Shown piece after piece: positions 21,942-34,467 of a stretch of 64,000 nt of DNA. The DNA comes from Lunularia cruciata (Eukaryota > Streptophyta > Marchantiopsida > Lunulariales > Lunulariaceae). A program made the translations under genes and the position numbers. The first letter of the stretch is position 1. Every line of letters begins with the position of its first letter. A model generated the notes under the pieces. The model saw nothing but the letters and a program-made list of their open reading frames with translations. It did no database searches and was not told where the DNA came from. The DNA lies in the NCBI GenBank assembly GCA_948567375.1, contig OX419761.1, positions 16,928,501-16,992,500 on the forward strand, given 5' to 3'.

Positions 21942-23750
21942 GCTTTGTATATATAGCTAGGGTATATAGCTTTGTGTTGAGAGTATTTGAGGAAATTAAC
22001 ATCTTTCTTATAGAATTCATCTAAAAATCCAAACCTATTTAATTAATTAAGGTTTGCTATAGTATAATGTAAGAGTAGTGCTATTTAAAGGACCAAATAA
22101 CATTGAGCATCATCAAGTTAAACATCATTAAGTTTAACTTGGTGATGCTCAATCACCAGTGCCCGACCGATTCCATGAAAATAGGATTTGAAACCCCTAA
22201 TGTCCGAGGACCGTAATTTCTGATGGGAAGGGACATTGGCCGGGTAACTGAGAACTATCAAAGAGTTCTCGGATAGCCAAATGTTCAGGTAGTGATCGGG
22301 GAAGGACTCGGTCACTAGTTGCGATCTTTTCTTGGTACAGTGCTGCCAGTAGGGAGGTGCTACTCCAGATGGGAGGTTTTTGGACATGACATATGAGCTT
22401 CAAGGACGCATTAGCCATTGCCGGGCCCTTCAAATCTCTAGGTACTTCCAGCTAGTGTACTGCGATCACATTTATGTACAACCATTGTTTAAAACTCGGA
22501 CCTTGAATGAAGGGTGACGGTCATTTATAGTACGCATGACAGGCTCCTGATCTCCTACAGTTTAAATCCGAATTAACATGTCTATTTGCAAAACACGTTG
22601 AGTGCAGAATAAGTATCTGGTATGGCTGAATGCTAAATTTTAGGCTTTATGGAGAAGAATAGTTTCTAGTATCCATTGTACCGGAGTGACCATCGAAGGC
22701 TTGTTGTATAGAACATGATCGATCAATCAAACGTAGACTACAAGTTTCAAATTTGATGACATTGCTCTGGCTTGCAGCAGAGCCCAGTTGGTGCAAACGG
22801 GGCGAAAAGTCCCAATCTTGGAAGGAAAGTCCGCATTTCAATATGATTAAGTTAAGGAATTGGGTCACTAATTAGTAATCATCTTGCAGTATTTTGCATA
22901 TTCGTTTAAATTCAAACTGTATTGACGTGCATGTCAGATTCATGTACAACATTCACAGTTTCTTCTTTTGCGACTTGAAGGTCTTCCGCACATCTGGTAA
23001 CGGTACGCATATTGAAAGACCACCTCCAACTGTGGTAACTTTGAAGCCGTTAAGACCTTCAGATGCTCAATTATCCACAACGTCAAGTTTTACTCGTGTT
23101 CGATTTTTCACCTTTTTCAATACGCAGAAAGTTAGATGTGTTTTAAGTCATGTTTCGTCTGCCAATCAAGGCTCTGGAACGGGTGTTGGGGTGTTACCCA
23201 AAACCCATAATGTGGAGCAGTATCCACTGACCACCTGCTTGCGTTACATCCGTTAACGTCTGCTCATTTATCCACCTACCTCCGAGAATGTGGTCCACTG
23301 CACATCAAGAATCTCGTAACCACCTTTCTCCCAGTAGGGGCTGTAATATGTAAGCGTTGGTTTATTCCAGCGAAGTGTGTACAAATCTTTACACAGATCA
23401 TGTCCATGGCCTACGAATAGAGTAAGTACAATGTGGTGGACGAAAGATCGTGGCGAGATTGGGCATTGACAAATCAATATATTACCAACATTGTGTATAT
23501 ACTTCTTGTCACTCGGTCGTCGTGAGCCTTGATGAGTGTGGACAAACAACGCAATGGGGCACATCTAGCATTAGACTTTTATGCGCCCACGGTAGCAGCT
23601 AGTGTTAGCTGCAGCAGAATGGCTAGAACTTTTCATCTAACACTAGAATGTGCTAGAATTGGTACATTTGCACAAAGTTAGAGTAGGTTCGGGAAGCAAA
23701 TTCGGCTTTATAGTAGTGCAATTGAAGAACTAACTTTTTGGACGAGGGAA
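21942..23750. other. No recognisable gene; one strong hairpin
   Basis: A 19-bp inverted repeat with one mismatch and an 8-nt loop lies at 22105-22150. From about 22150 the sequence becomes less AT-rich than before. Short overlapping open frames occur on both strands, none with a known domain. Confidence 0.5.
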
Positions 23751-24057
23751 TTTTAATTGGACTACCTGCCCAGAGGATGGTGAAGCTAGTAACAATCTCC
23801 AAAGTTGTTGCCTGCTGCAAGTTTTTCATTTTACTCCTAAGACTCGGGCAAATTCCAGCAGTTCTAAAACTTCGAACGAAGTCGCTTTCCTTCAACATCA
23901 AGCTTTAATTGGTCTACCTGCCCAGCGGATGGTGAAGATAATATCAATCTCCAAAGCTGTTGCCTGCTGCAAGTTTTCCATTTTACTCCTAGAACTCGGG
24001 TAGAAGGTTCCAGCGGTTTCAAACTTCGAACGAAGTCGATTTTCCTTCAACATCAAA
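23751..24057. repeat. Tandem duplication, period about 152 bp
   Basis: The two units (23751-23902 and 23903-24057) share CTACCTGCCCAG, GGATGGTGAAG, TTGCCTGCTGCAAG, TTTTACTCCTA and CTTCGAACGAAGTCG. They are well kept, so this is a fairly recent duplication of non-coding sequence downstream of the thioredoxin gene. Confidence 0.88.
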
Positions 24058-24732
24058 TTTACAGTACATCCTTAACTTCAAAGCGAGTAAACCAAATTGA
24101 CTATTAAACAGCTGATAAAACAAATGTATTTTTCAGCATGTCAACGTTGTACATATGGCAAATTCTATGGTAATGACATACTCTCCTGTCACACTAGTGG
24201 AACATTCAAACTTTACAAATCAATCCGAGTATAACATAGATACTCATGAAGAACGTAAAACTTTATCATGCGCCACAGATCTTGACTGATCACACAACGT
24301 GATGAGGGAGTGCAGATTGGAAACTTCCAACAAATATGGAAAACATTTATCGCCCAGGGCAGTCTCCTGTTCTGCTCCTTGAAGCGTGTACCGTACACCG
24401 AAGGGAATAGATACAGATGTCGGGTAGACGGGATGCCGCATACACTACATTTCCCTAGTGATATTGGTGTCAATGTTCTGGAAAGGTGTACCACCAGATT
24501 GACCAAGTCTGACGTAGAAGGAAAGCTTAGAGTGAAGAAAATGTACAGAGAAAGTGAAAATTTGAAGGGAGTTTCTGCGGCTCATCTGACTATTTGCAGA
24601 GAACAGAGACAATCCTCAGATCATACACTCGATTTGCCGGGTAAGTCGGTCCCAAATTTCTAACGATTGACCCTCTAAATTGTATTGAACGTTACAGCAC
24701 TTTGACAGATAAAGTCAGCTTGAGGACCATCT

Positions 24733-25475
24733 TCATTTCTGAACATTCTCTATATTCACATGATGACTGTGTTCTTGTTGAGCATGCTCTCCGTGTTCAG
24801 TGGCATTACTTCCCTCTTGCGCGGCTCCTTCCACCTTTTTCTCCAACTCGTCCTTGTTCGCCCCGACGATCCTCTCCGCCACCTTTCCGTCTTTGATAAA
24901 CAAAAATGTGGGCATGGCACGAACGTCAAATTCGGAAGCAATATCCTGCACGTGAACAAATGTTGAATTCGAGATCCTTATTAGAACGATAGGTCCAATA
25001 GCTTCCTCCTTGATATATCAGACTAGCAAGCGCAACGACAATTTAACGTGTAAGATGTGAATCTCACGACCCTTCGTGGTAGGTATGGTTGATCACCTGA
25101 AATTCATCGACATCAATCTTCAGAAATATTACGTTTTCGTACTTCTTAGACAGATCTGTGAAGACAGGAGCCATTACGCGGCATGGTCCGCACCATGACG
25201 CTGTGAAGTCCACCACAATCTATCGAACGAGGAAAACGGTGTCAGTAACTTGAACGTTGATGATCACGAGTGGATTAGACAGACTTGACTCATGTCCCAT
25301 GGAGAATTAGATTCAGTAACCAAACTACATCTCTGTAATTTAACAGAGTATTATTCATTGGTATCCGAGTACAATTGACCCTCACCATTTTACCCTGCTT
25401 CGAACCCTCCTCCAATTTCGCGCTCCAATTGTCCTTCGAATCAATAACATGAACGTTTCCATGATCTGCAGCCAT
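24733..25475 (-). CDS. Thioredoxin h-type, three coding exons
   Basis: This is a small dithiol-disulfide oxidoreductase that reduces target proteins, usually in the cytosol, after reduction by thioredoxin reductase. Coding exons on the minus strand are 25475-25386, 25219-25097 and 24945-24733. The introns of 166 and 151 bp have GT-AG ends, and the joined frame is 141 residues. The redox motif WCGPC is at residues 39-43 within [12 protein letters not shown], and the cis-proline block [11 protein letters not shown] follows in exon 3. There is no signal peptide, and the N-terminus ([13 protein letters not shown]) fits h-type forms. The start is the first ATG after a splice-acceptor-like site (TGTGTGCAG, ending at 25497), so a 5'UTR intron is likely. 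The unusual part is a tail of about 30 residues rich in His, Glu and Gln. The gene looks intact. Confidence 0.93.
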
Positions 25476-25502
25476 GACTGTTGAAAAGCGACCGACCTGC
25501 AC

Positions 25503-27035
25503 ACACGTATTATATTTTCAGAGTACTGAAACTGTAGGTCCGCCATCGCAGATGACATCCAGGCGAAGGAAATGACAGGCACCGCGAACGATCTTGAAAT
25601 GAAGGCACCCCGCTCGTGTAGATACGTGGAAATAATTTCCAGTTTCCTAACCTAAATCTGTTCTGCAGAACGACTCTACCACAAAGGGCCCGGACAGGCT
25701 CAGAGCTTCAACAAATGCTATCGTTGCGATCCTGGAGATATCCGTCCTCGCTTATCCACTTGGAGCAGGAAATGTAAGACACAGGGGCGTTCTGGCTCAC
25801 GGTACCAAGGTAGACCGAATGAAAAGCTGAAGTCCACTATTTCGTCATGACCCTTAGTGCTGGAAATTCATTGGGGCTCTGAAAAATGGCAATACCCTCC
25901 CTTGTTTGCATGCCAGCGACGACTCAAACATAGACGCGGGCGAAGAAACGCTCTACTGAATAAAGATCACCGTTCCAGACAACCAGTAATGTCCACTTCA
26001 ACCAAAAAGTTCGGTTGTAGTCCACAACAGCCGCAATCTCAAGACCAGCCGAATAGATTTAGATAAACACCTGCTAACTGTTCCAGTACACTCTGTCACA
26101 ACTGAAGTTGCAAGACGAAGCGTCTAGTAAATTATCGATACTGGCAGGATCATTTCACTAGAGGAGCGTGTCGACAACCTTATGTAAACTCACAGTCAAA
26201 CTGCACACCATAGACCCTAGTGTGCAGAAGAAATATATAAAGAGGAGCTCAACAATCACTGTTCATTGCAGGAGCACAAAGAAGCTGGAGGAAAGTGCTA
26301 AAGAAGCCGAAGGGCTTCTCGCGACAGGATTTGTCAGGTAGTTAGAAGAAATCAGACTCCGTGATAGCAACTCCCCTCAGTTGACAAACACTTGTAAATG
26401 CCATACAATCAAAAGATTGTGTCAGTTCAATCAACCCGCTTTACCTTCAATGTATTACAGACAGACTCCGCAACAGATCGGCTCAAAGGGACCGCAAAGT
26501 CCTCACACAAGTGCGGGTGTTCAGTAGGAAGTCCGTATGCTAGAACAATCTCTCTTGCTCCAATACCCGAAACACGAAATCACTCTGCAACTCTTCTCCC
26601 CCTTCTCCACTCTGCTTAAGCTTGCCGCCTGTTACTCTGATCTCCCTTCTCTCCGGCTTTTGTAGCCCCCAAGTGGCTATACGAAGATATTCCAACTGTA
26701 GTTCCTCAGGCGTAGATTATGTTTAACGCTCGTATCAGAACCTGTTTCGTATCAATCCGGTCGTCCAGTCAACTCAATGTGATCTAATCTGGAAAGGTGG
26801 TGAATCGTAATTTTCCCGTCCAAAGCAGGGTAAAGCAGGCTGGGGGGCTATTGTTCAACTCCACCTGTTCTTATTCTTCACTAGCCTCTACAATCCGCGA
26901 CGTTGGCTGATAATCGCCCCTATGAATGTGAATCAAATGTTTCAATAGCCTTCCTCTCGTCGACGACTACAGTTCGCTAGCCTCTCCTCTGACGACTACA
27001 GTTCCACAAGTCACGACTCACTCTTGTCCTTTCTC
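25503..27035. other. Upstream of the thioredoxin gene; no supported gene
   Basis: It should contain the thioredoxin 5'UTR and promoter on the minus strand. Several open frames under 80 codons overlap on both strands without a known domain. The direct repeat GACGACTACAGTTC occurs twice near 26965 and 26990. Confidence 0.5.
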
Positions 27036-27365
27036 TCATTCAATTGTTGTATTCTCACTCCCTGCTTCCATTGAAGCTTCTTCAGCCTTCTTATAAGTTT
27101 CCCGTTCGATAGCATCTTTAGAAACGTACGGGTCCTTGTCCGTAACTTCTTTTCATGTGTACTGTAGACTCGTAAAAGCATTAGATATTAGTAGGTGTGT
27201 AGTCTCGCATCGCTCCTCTGTAGATTCTGAGGAATGAGATGTGGACTTACCAACCGCAAAAGTCTCGATGGATCGTATATCGTCACCGTGAATCCAGAGT
27301 TCGACGGCCGAGATGGAGCCAAACAAGGATGTTGCCACTACAACACAACAAATGACTTTTACCAT
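27036..27365 (-). CDS. Possible two-exon gene for a 75-residue protein with hydrophobic N-terminus
   Basis: Exon 1 (27365-27251) starts MVKVICCVVVATSLF, a short basic start and a hydrophobic run that could be a signal peptide or anchor. It ends at a consensus donor (G|GTAAGT). Splicing to an acceptor after GAAAAG (exon 2, 27148-27036, intron 102 bp) keeps the frame and adds a charged, Glu/Lys-rich tail (KDAIERETYKKAEEAS) ending at TGA. The total is 75 residues. I do not recognise the family. The acceptor has a weak pyrimidine tract, so the exon 2 join is a guess. A CpG-rich stretch upstream (27380-27700) could be its promoter. Confidence 0.35.
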
Positions 27366-30300
27366 CGGCCCGTGATTCGAGCCTGACGTAACTTTGGTGC
27401 CGCGGTGGTCGCAAGGAAGAGTCATGAGGAGCGGAGACTAGCCATCAAGTGGGTAACGCGTGGCGTGAAGGATCGAAGCTGCGTGGCTCTCCAACAGAGG
27501 GGCAAAGCAGCGCGCCTGTCGACCTCGCCTTGCAGTCTGGACTGTGTACGAAGGAACTCAACAATTCCTGTGACGACCACTGCCATGTGGCAGTTCCCTC
27601 ATGCAGAGGGTGCCCGCGCCTCTCGGCGTCGGGGTCGCTGCTTGAAAATCGTGACCTCGTTAGCACCCCTTCACTCTCATTGACATTGAAGTTCGAGAAT
27701 TCAGATAAGGATAGAACAGTTCTGTCCTGTTGTCCTTTACAAACGTCAATGGATACTCAGATATTTCAGAAAAAGCGTTTAAATCTAATCGAAACTTCAG
27801 TGGAATTGTAAAGTGCATCAATGTAAATTTGTAATGCTCACGCAAGACATTATATAAATCGTGATCAATATGGGTCGTAAGACTGACGGCTGAGGAAGAG
27901 GAAGAGTAAGAGAAAAAAAGCACCAAAAACACTATGATTGAATATATATCGTAGGAACTGCATAAAACTCATTAGATGCCATGATCTTTTGTTGCTGTCC
28001 TTGGTTCTCTTCTCTTTCTCCCCCTACGCGGTCGCCTTTTTTCTCTTTTGACGCAGATAAGAGCTACTTTTCGAATGCTGTCATAATTGTATAGTTTCAA
28101 TGCATTTCCACCTTGACTTTATCGAGTCGGACGCCTTAATTCAAAGACGGAAACTGACGTTGAGCATCCATCCATGATGCACTTGTGTCAGGAAATACCT
28201 GGTTCTAACCGGTTTCGGATGTGACATAAGTTATATCAAATGAAACTTTTTCACGGACTTCCATAATGAATATCAATCATATATTTCAAGTGAACGAAGA
28301 CGAGAGGGTTCCAAATTGAATATCGCAAATAATTTTAAAAGAACGAAGACTGTGTGACATGCGACCTGAATGGCCGTTTAAGAAGTTCAATTACGTTAGT
28401 CCGCGCGCTGCCGTAGACTGGAAGATTCAAGTTGCGGGGTCCCCGACTATGTTGTCATTCTTGATGAGGCGATCGAGCCCCAGTTTTCCTTCCGCCCCTT
28501 CAGAACGATTGCGCTTGACCATTCGGTCCCACTTTACTTTCGCACGCGATGACAGAAGTTTGTGGTGATATCCCCACGAGCCCCATTAACCATGTTCATC
28601 TCAGAGCAAATCAAGCAGGAGGCGCTGCAATAAACCATGGAACGACTGAGAGAGCACAAGAATGGCTCCGCCGGCGGGGTCTATACCCATCAGCTCTACT
28701 ACTATGAGGTATTCGCAAGAAAATTCTTAGATACCAAGGTGTGTCGGATGTCTAATAAGCTGGTTAAGCAACTAACCAACGTTATTTGGCTATGTAGGCT
28801 CAAAGTCTCGGCTACTATGCGGCTTTGTGCCCCAAGATACGAAAGCAAGTACGCATGAGCCGTTGCTTGAAATAGAGTTTCTTCGGGAATTGGCCCCATA
28901 TTCAGTCTTTGAACCGATTGAAAAGTCGGGCAGTTGAACGATCTCAGGAAGTAAAGAAGTTTCTCCTCCAATTTGAAGTGAAGCTCACGTTGTGAGACTT
29001 AAGCAATTTGCAAATTTAGACTTTGCTTCGAACAGGAAAGAACTTGTACATGGTCATGTTCTGTTGTGATTGATCCTTCACATCCTGATTTTGAGTAAGT
29101 GGTGAGCTACCTTGAGGCATCAAGGCAGAGTCCTTCACTCAGGGTGTTGCTTTAAAGGGTGGAAAGTGTGGAAGTACTCAGTTTGTGCAATGGTGGACCC
29201 GTTTGTGGTATCACGATGTGACGCAGAGAACCACAGCCGGCAATTTTACCTTTTCTCGTCTTGGGGTAACTGGATTTGCTTCAAATTGATGATCTCAGAA
29301 TGCCCGCAAATCTTGCAGGGACTTTGTACCGTGTTCATGAACTTTTCTGCAGTCTACACGAAGACTGGAACGTACATACATTCTTTCCATGGGAAGATGG
29401 ATTTATCTTACTAATCGCTGATGGATGTTTGGAATTACATTATTTCCAATTTAGTTTGTTTTACAGTAATACCACAATCTAGGTGTTCAGAAGCTCACTG
29501 GCCTTCTTTGATCCCGACTACCGACCAGATTCCTTGAATATTTGATTTAGGCATGGTGACAAAGGTGGTGTATAGCCAAGACCATTGATAGATCGTAATA
29601 AGTCTAAAAGTTTTTCATTGTCCTAAAGATTTTGTCCCTTCTATAGTTCTTAGAGAAGTAAGAACTCAAGAAACGATGGGACTTCAATCTTCTGGTAATA
29701 TTCCAATATCATTATTGTGAAATAGTAGTCTCCGTTTAACGTATTGCATTCAGCTGCCCTGCTCCACTTTTCATTCTAGTTACAGCATACAAATTTCATC
29801 ACTTTGTTACAATGAAGGAAAGGAGTCTATGCTCATTATTGTTATTATAATGTGAGGCAACGCTTTAGGCAGATTGAAAATTTCCCTGTAAAATGTAAAC
29901 ATATCGTTTAGTAGTGGTAACTATCATTTCCAAAGCCCTTATATTCTTGAATGCAAACTCTTCTCTTATGAATTTCGATTGGAAATTACACCTAGTAGAT
30001 AACGAGGTTAAACTTGTAAGTTTTGTTATGTTCGTCATGAAGGCGTATATAAGTGTCAGTTTCTACATATTCGTTTAAATTTTTCTTTTTAAAATTCTTT
30101 TTTCTTACTGGGGCCAATATTCAGATATATCTGTTGGGGAATTCATATTTTCATAGAATTCAGGTTTTATACATAGAGAGATAAGATACTGATTCGTCTG
30201 AATCCTGTTCTTGAGTCATTAGCGTTTCATACTCACCAAAACTTAAAATCTTAGTTCACTGTTTTTATTTTATCTTTGTTGGTACTTGCTCTTTGTCCTC

Positions 30301-33105
30301 CTCAGCAACAATTCAGAGACTCTTTGAGCCCAAGAAAAGTAGCATTACATCTATTACAAAAGTCAGTTGTTTAACCGATGTGAAAAATAATGAAAAGAGA
30401 ATAGTTATGAATATTATAATATAAATTTGGAGCCCGGGGTATCTTCATCCATTAGTTCTGCACGAATGATAGTAATACAAGACTTTGGGACGACATTCTT
30501 TTTCAACTTTATGGCCAACAAGAGAATATAATGCTCATACGACTTTGTCTTGATATTTCTTGAAGTGTTCACGTAATAAACTACGGAGGGAAAAGGCTAC
30601 TTGGCAGACTATGTTGAATCCTATCAAAATCATGATGTCAAGCCGGGTATGCTGCAACCTTTTGAAATTACCAATCAGTGTACGTGTGGGTTAATAGCTA
30701 CTTTATCTTCATGGTACCTATGTGTGTGTCTAATATCATCGCCTAGGTACTCATACTCATTTGCGTTTGGATAGTGGAGGTGTAACACCTTTACCAACAC
30801 CACAGAAAACAACATATTGGCCTTCAATCCCGACTACAGAATACTCTACGTTCACAACTATACTTTAGTTTTGGAGCCAAAGATGATGACCTCTCTTAGG
30901 AATGGGAATATAATCCTGAGACTGAAGAGCTCTTCAGCCTCCAGACGCGAGAAAGGCACCTTGTAGGACAAATTATGAGGTTGGCCATGCACTTGAAACT
31001 ACGTCAGCGTCGTTGTTTACCAAGTTCCATACTACGTAGTTGCAACATAATATTCTTTCCTATAAAGAAGTGGACATGTGATCATGAGTAACACCAGCTG
31101 GATGTTCATATTTCCACAAGTTCATAAATATGTGAAATACTAGGTGAATATCTTGGGATTTTATCTCTTTTTTAAACCATCAGCAGGTCCAGAAGTATGA
31201 TTGAAGAGAAAACGCTGAGTCAGTGAAGAAAAATATCCACTAAAGTGAGAGGTATGTGGCCGAGTCTCAGAGAAACGTGAAGCGAATGCCGCAAAAGACA
31301 CAAGGTACAGTTGACAAAGTTTGGATTTATCCGGACCCATACGGCAAGATGTCTGGGTCTTATTATCATGCGAGTCACTGTTAAGTCAGAATCTAATTGT
31401 TTGTTTATACATTTGTACTAGATTTTCTTCGTAGATAGGACTATCTTCTGGAAAAAATTTCCTGAATTTCCAGTGGTTCAATCTGATCGTCTAGAGGAAT
31501 TCCTGACTAGTCCTTATGTGTATCCTTTTCTTGAAGTATCCAGGATTGAATCATGTGTAGAGAGGCCAGAAGGCCAAATAGTATACCCGAAAGAAAGAGG
31601 GAGTCCAACTGTGTGTGTCCTGATGTGTCCAACTGGTTACGAAAGTAAAGATCTAAATGTTTCGTTTGGTTTGTTTCAACATTTGAGTCCACAAGATTTA
31701 CAATGCTTAACGATGGTGTTAGATTAAGAAGCTTATCAACACTAGTGAGGCGGTGACACTTATACGCTCTTGGTCTCGTCCAACACGGCGACACAAACTT
31801 CAAACGCTGGACTCTTAAGTTATGGGATGACATAGACGTGGAAGCTCATGGTTGAGCTCCCCTTTCCGCAGTGTATCCAAGAAACTTTGATCTTCTTCCT
31901 CGTCAGGTAAAGAGACCGGACGGACTTCTCCTGTATTCGCCTAGAAAGTAGAGATAAACATGCTAAAGATCTTGAAGATAACGCTGCGATGGATGAAAGA
32001 ATGAATGAGCTCCGATTCATCTTTGTCTAGTGGACTGTCGTGAAGTTCGGGAAAAGCTTGACACTTTTCCATTTGGTTACACACCATGGCAGGTCCGAAG
32101 TTAAACACACAAGTATCAATTCTCACGCTACCCAAAGGTTCTAAATCAACACTAGAAATAAGTAATCATGACATATATATACTTAACAATAGGTGGGCAG
32201 TTAGTAAACGGGCACCCCAAGTTGGCTGAAAGACTTAACATCATCCCACGCATGACATGGGCCCAAGTGGCCGTTGCCTGTTGTAGTGGGCACCTAATTT
32301 GACAGGTAAGACTTGCAATGTGTTATTTTGAGCTACGTAATTAGATCAAATATGCTTGGATATAACTTTGAATTGCATGACTAAGCGGAATATTTGTCGG
32401 AGATCGGTGGTGGTATTGACTTCAGTCTTCTCACGTTTGAGATGAAATATTAATTTATTGCAAATAGATAAAGAATTAACGTTATCCAGATACTCTTAGG
32501 TAAAATTAACATAAAGTACTCTTGCTTATTACAAAAGTGCAAAGCTGGTCACATTCTTTTGAATTCCAGGATTCTAGTACTTGTGCCGGTGCTTCATTGC
32601 TAGACCTTAGTCTAGCATGTTGAGCGGTTACTTCGATAATGCTGTCAAAAGCAATTGCAATCAAGAGTTAAGGTGCTTGGTCAGCATTATACAGTGTCAA
32701 CTTTATACTTTCCCACGAAACCAAATCTAGTTCAGGTGTAGTAGTGTTTGATATCAAATACAACAATCCAAAGTGATCAAAGCGTTGTTTATGGTGCGGT
32801 GCATAACTCAACTACTCCATTCTCTCTATCATCAAAATCCAAATTTGGACTTTGATGGTTGTACACATGAAACATTGGTTAGAGTTCAGAGTCTAGGCAA
32901 GAGCAGATATTTTGCTTTGCTAACTAGAGAGACATTGCTTGGAGAATAACTGGATGCCAAGTCTGAAACCCTAAGACAACAAAATAGTTCAAGTGTTCTT
33001 GTCTGTGAAACTTACAGTATAGAATCTGGTTGGTGTGCTGAGTATCATCGGGTGCAATGCATAGGCGAGCTACTCTATTCTCTCTACCATAGGTATCTCA
33101 GTGCT
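27366..33105. other. Long stretch without a supported gene
   Basis: 27.4-27.7 kb is relatively GC-rich. 28.6-29.4 kb contains exon-like pieces, for example a frame ending AQSLGYYAALCPKIRKQV near 28850, preceded by CTATGTAG, and one reading IDDLRMPANLAGTLYRV near 29290. I could not join them or recognise a family. From 29.5 kb on the sequence is AT-rich and looks non-coding. Confidence 0.4.
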
Positions 33106-33207
33106 TGTGCACTTGGTAAAGTCTACAGCACTTTATATGTATTTATAAAGTGCATTCTCGATTATGTCCCGACTATACTTTGTTGTCGTTCGTCTTAGCT
33201 TTTATAG

Positions 33208-33580
33208 GTTTGGGTTAGCGGATGAAATCGATCCTCGGAGATTTGGCTATATTTCTCTAGTGTTATGCGGAGTGGAAGTCAAAGACATAATCTTTGAGGC
33301 CCTGAAAGAAAAAGGACTCCACCAAAGAATCTTCAAGTCATTATATGCAAAAGTACACCTTCCAAGTTATGGCATGTCTTTCGATAAATCTACAATGCTA
33401 ATGTTTGAAGAAGATCTGCCACGAGGAAAAACCAAGAATCCAAGTCTATGGGAACGAGCCTGAGCTTCACCATTCCCATGGATGTGGTGCAATTGGGGCT
33501 CATCCATCAATATCAGGAAGGAGGATACTGGGTGGAATTGAAAGGGCTTCTTATGCCTTCATAATATTAAGTGGTTTTTA
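33208..33580 (+). repeat. Left copy of diverged direct repeats flanking the non-LTR element
   Basis: It is homologous to 38868-39250. Shared blocks are ATTGATCC or ATCGATCC, GACT(CC/TC)A(C/T)CAAAG, CACCTTCCAA, GAAGAAGATC, TCATCC(A/G)TCAATA and TGCCTTCA(TA/CA)ATATTAAGTG. An open frame of 99 codons (33164-33463) crosses it but has no known domain and is not kept in the other copy. Confidence 0.6.
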
Positions 33581-33599
33581 TGCATGTAGTGCTTGTGAT

Positions 33600-34467
33600 G
33601 CTCAAACACTTGCAGTTCTCTGAATAATCTTGAAACTCTTTCTCAAACGAAATTATCATAGTACCAGCTAGCAGCTCTTCCAGACACATATTCCCTCAAA
33701 AATCTTAGAAGCTCTGTCCAAGCAAAACGATCCTCCGGTACTAAAGATGCTTTCGACATTCTTTTCCAGACAGAGTATCTTAACATAAGGAGCTTGTTGA
33801 GATTCCCATTCCCCCACAGCCATTTGGAAACTCTCTCCAAGCACGCTAATCTCCGAGCTTTGGTGTGGTGAGATGTGCAAGATAAGTGTATCATCGTATG
33901 CATCCAATTACAGTGAAATAGTGAAGATGGTATATTAAAATTCTTTGGAGGCCTTCCAATCTTTTCAATCTACTTCTGATCCAACGTACTTGCATATGTA
34001 AAGTCGTTTCAGCTAGATGTCCTACTAAGAATCATCAAAGGAAACAGTATACATGCACAGGCAGTAATAAACCTACTTGTTCAAGTAGCAGGGAAACGGA
34101 CAATGAATTTACATGCACACAAGAGTCGATCTTGTATGCATGTGTTGACGTGATTACCTTAATAGAAACCTGTTCGAGTGGTGTAGTGTGCGGGTGTAAC
34201 ATTTATGCTCAACAGTTTCTACACGGCATCACATGTAGGATCTTAAATTGGCAGTACAGATCTGCATCGTGACTCGAAAGACACGGTAGGAATTGGCACT
34301 TCCTATCATATTATAAGCACTCTATGTACTGCTGTAGCTTAAGTTGTCAAATGACATCGTTAGTGCTCTAGGATAAACTAGCATTTTAAACGGACGATTG
34401 ATGTACATTTAATTTGAATGATGAATTTTGGTAGGTTAGTAAAGAAAGTAAACCTTGAATCTCGTTT
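33600..34467. other. No supported gene
   Basis: Overlapping minus-strand frames at 33643-33907 have no recognised domain. The rest is AT-rich sequence leading to the non-LTR element. Confidence 0.45.

Noticed and set aside
24310-24663. 117-codon frame overlapping opposite-strand frames just 3' of the thioredoxin gene
   Set aside because: Probably thioredoxin 3' flank; frames on both strands are equally open and no domain is recognisable.
27405-27932. Several overlapping open frames on both strands in a GC-rich stretch
   Set aside because: GC-rich sequence has few stops; none resembles a protein, and a promoter region is more likely.
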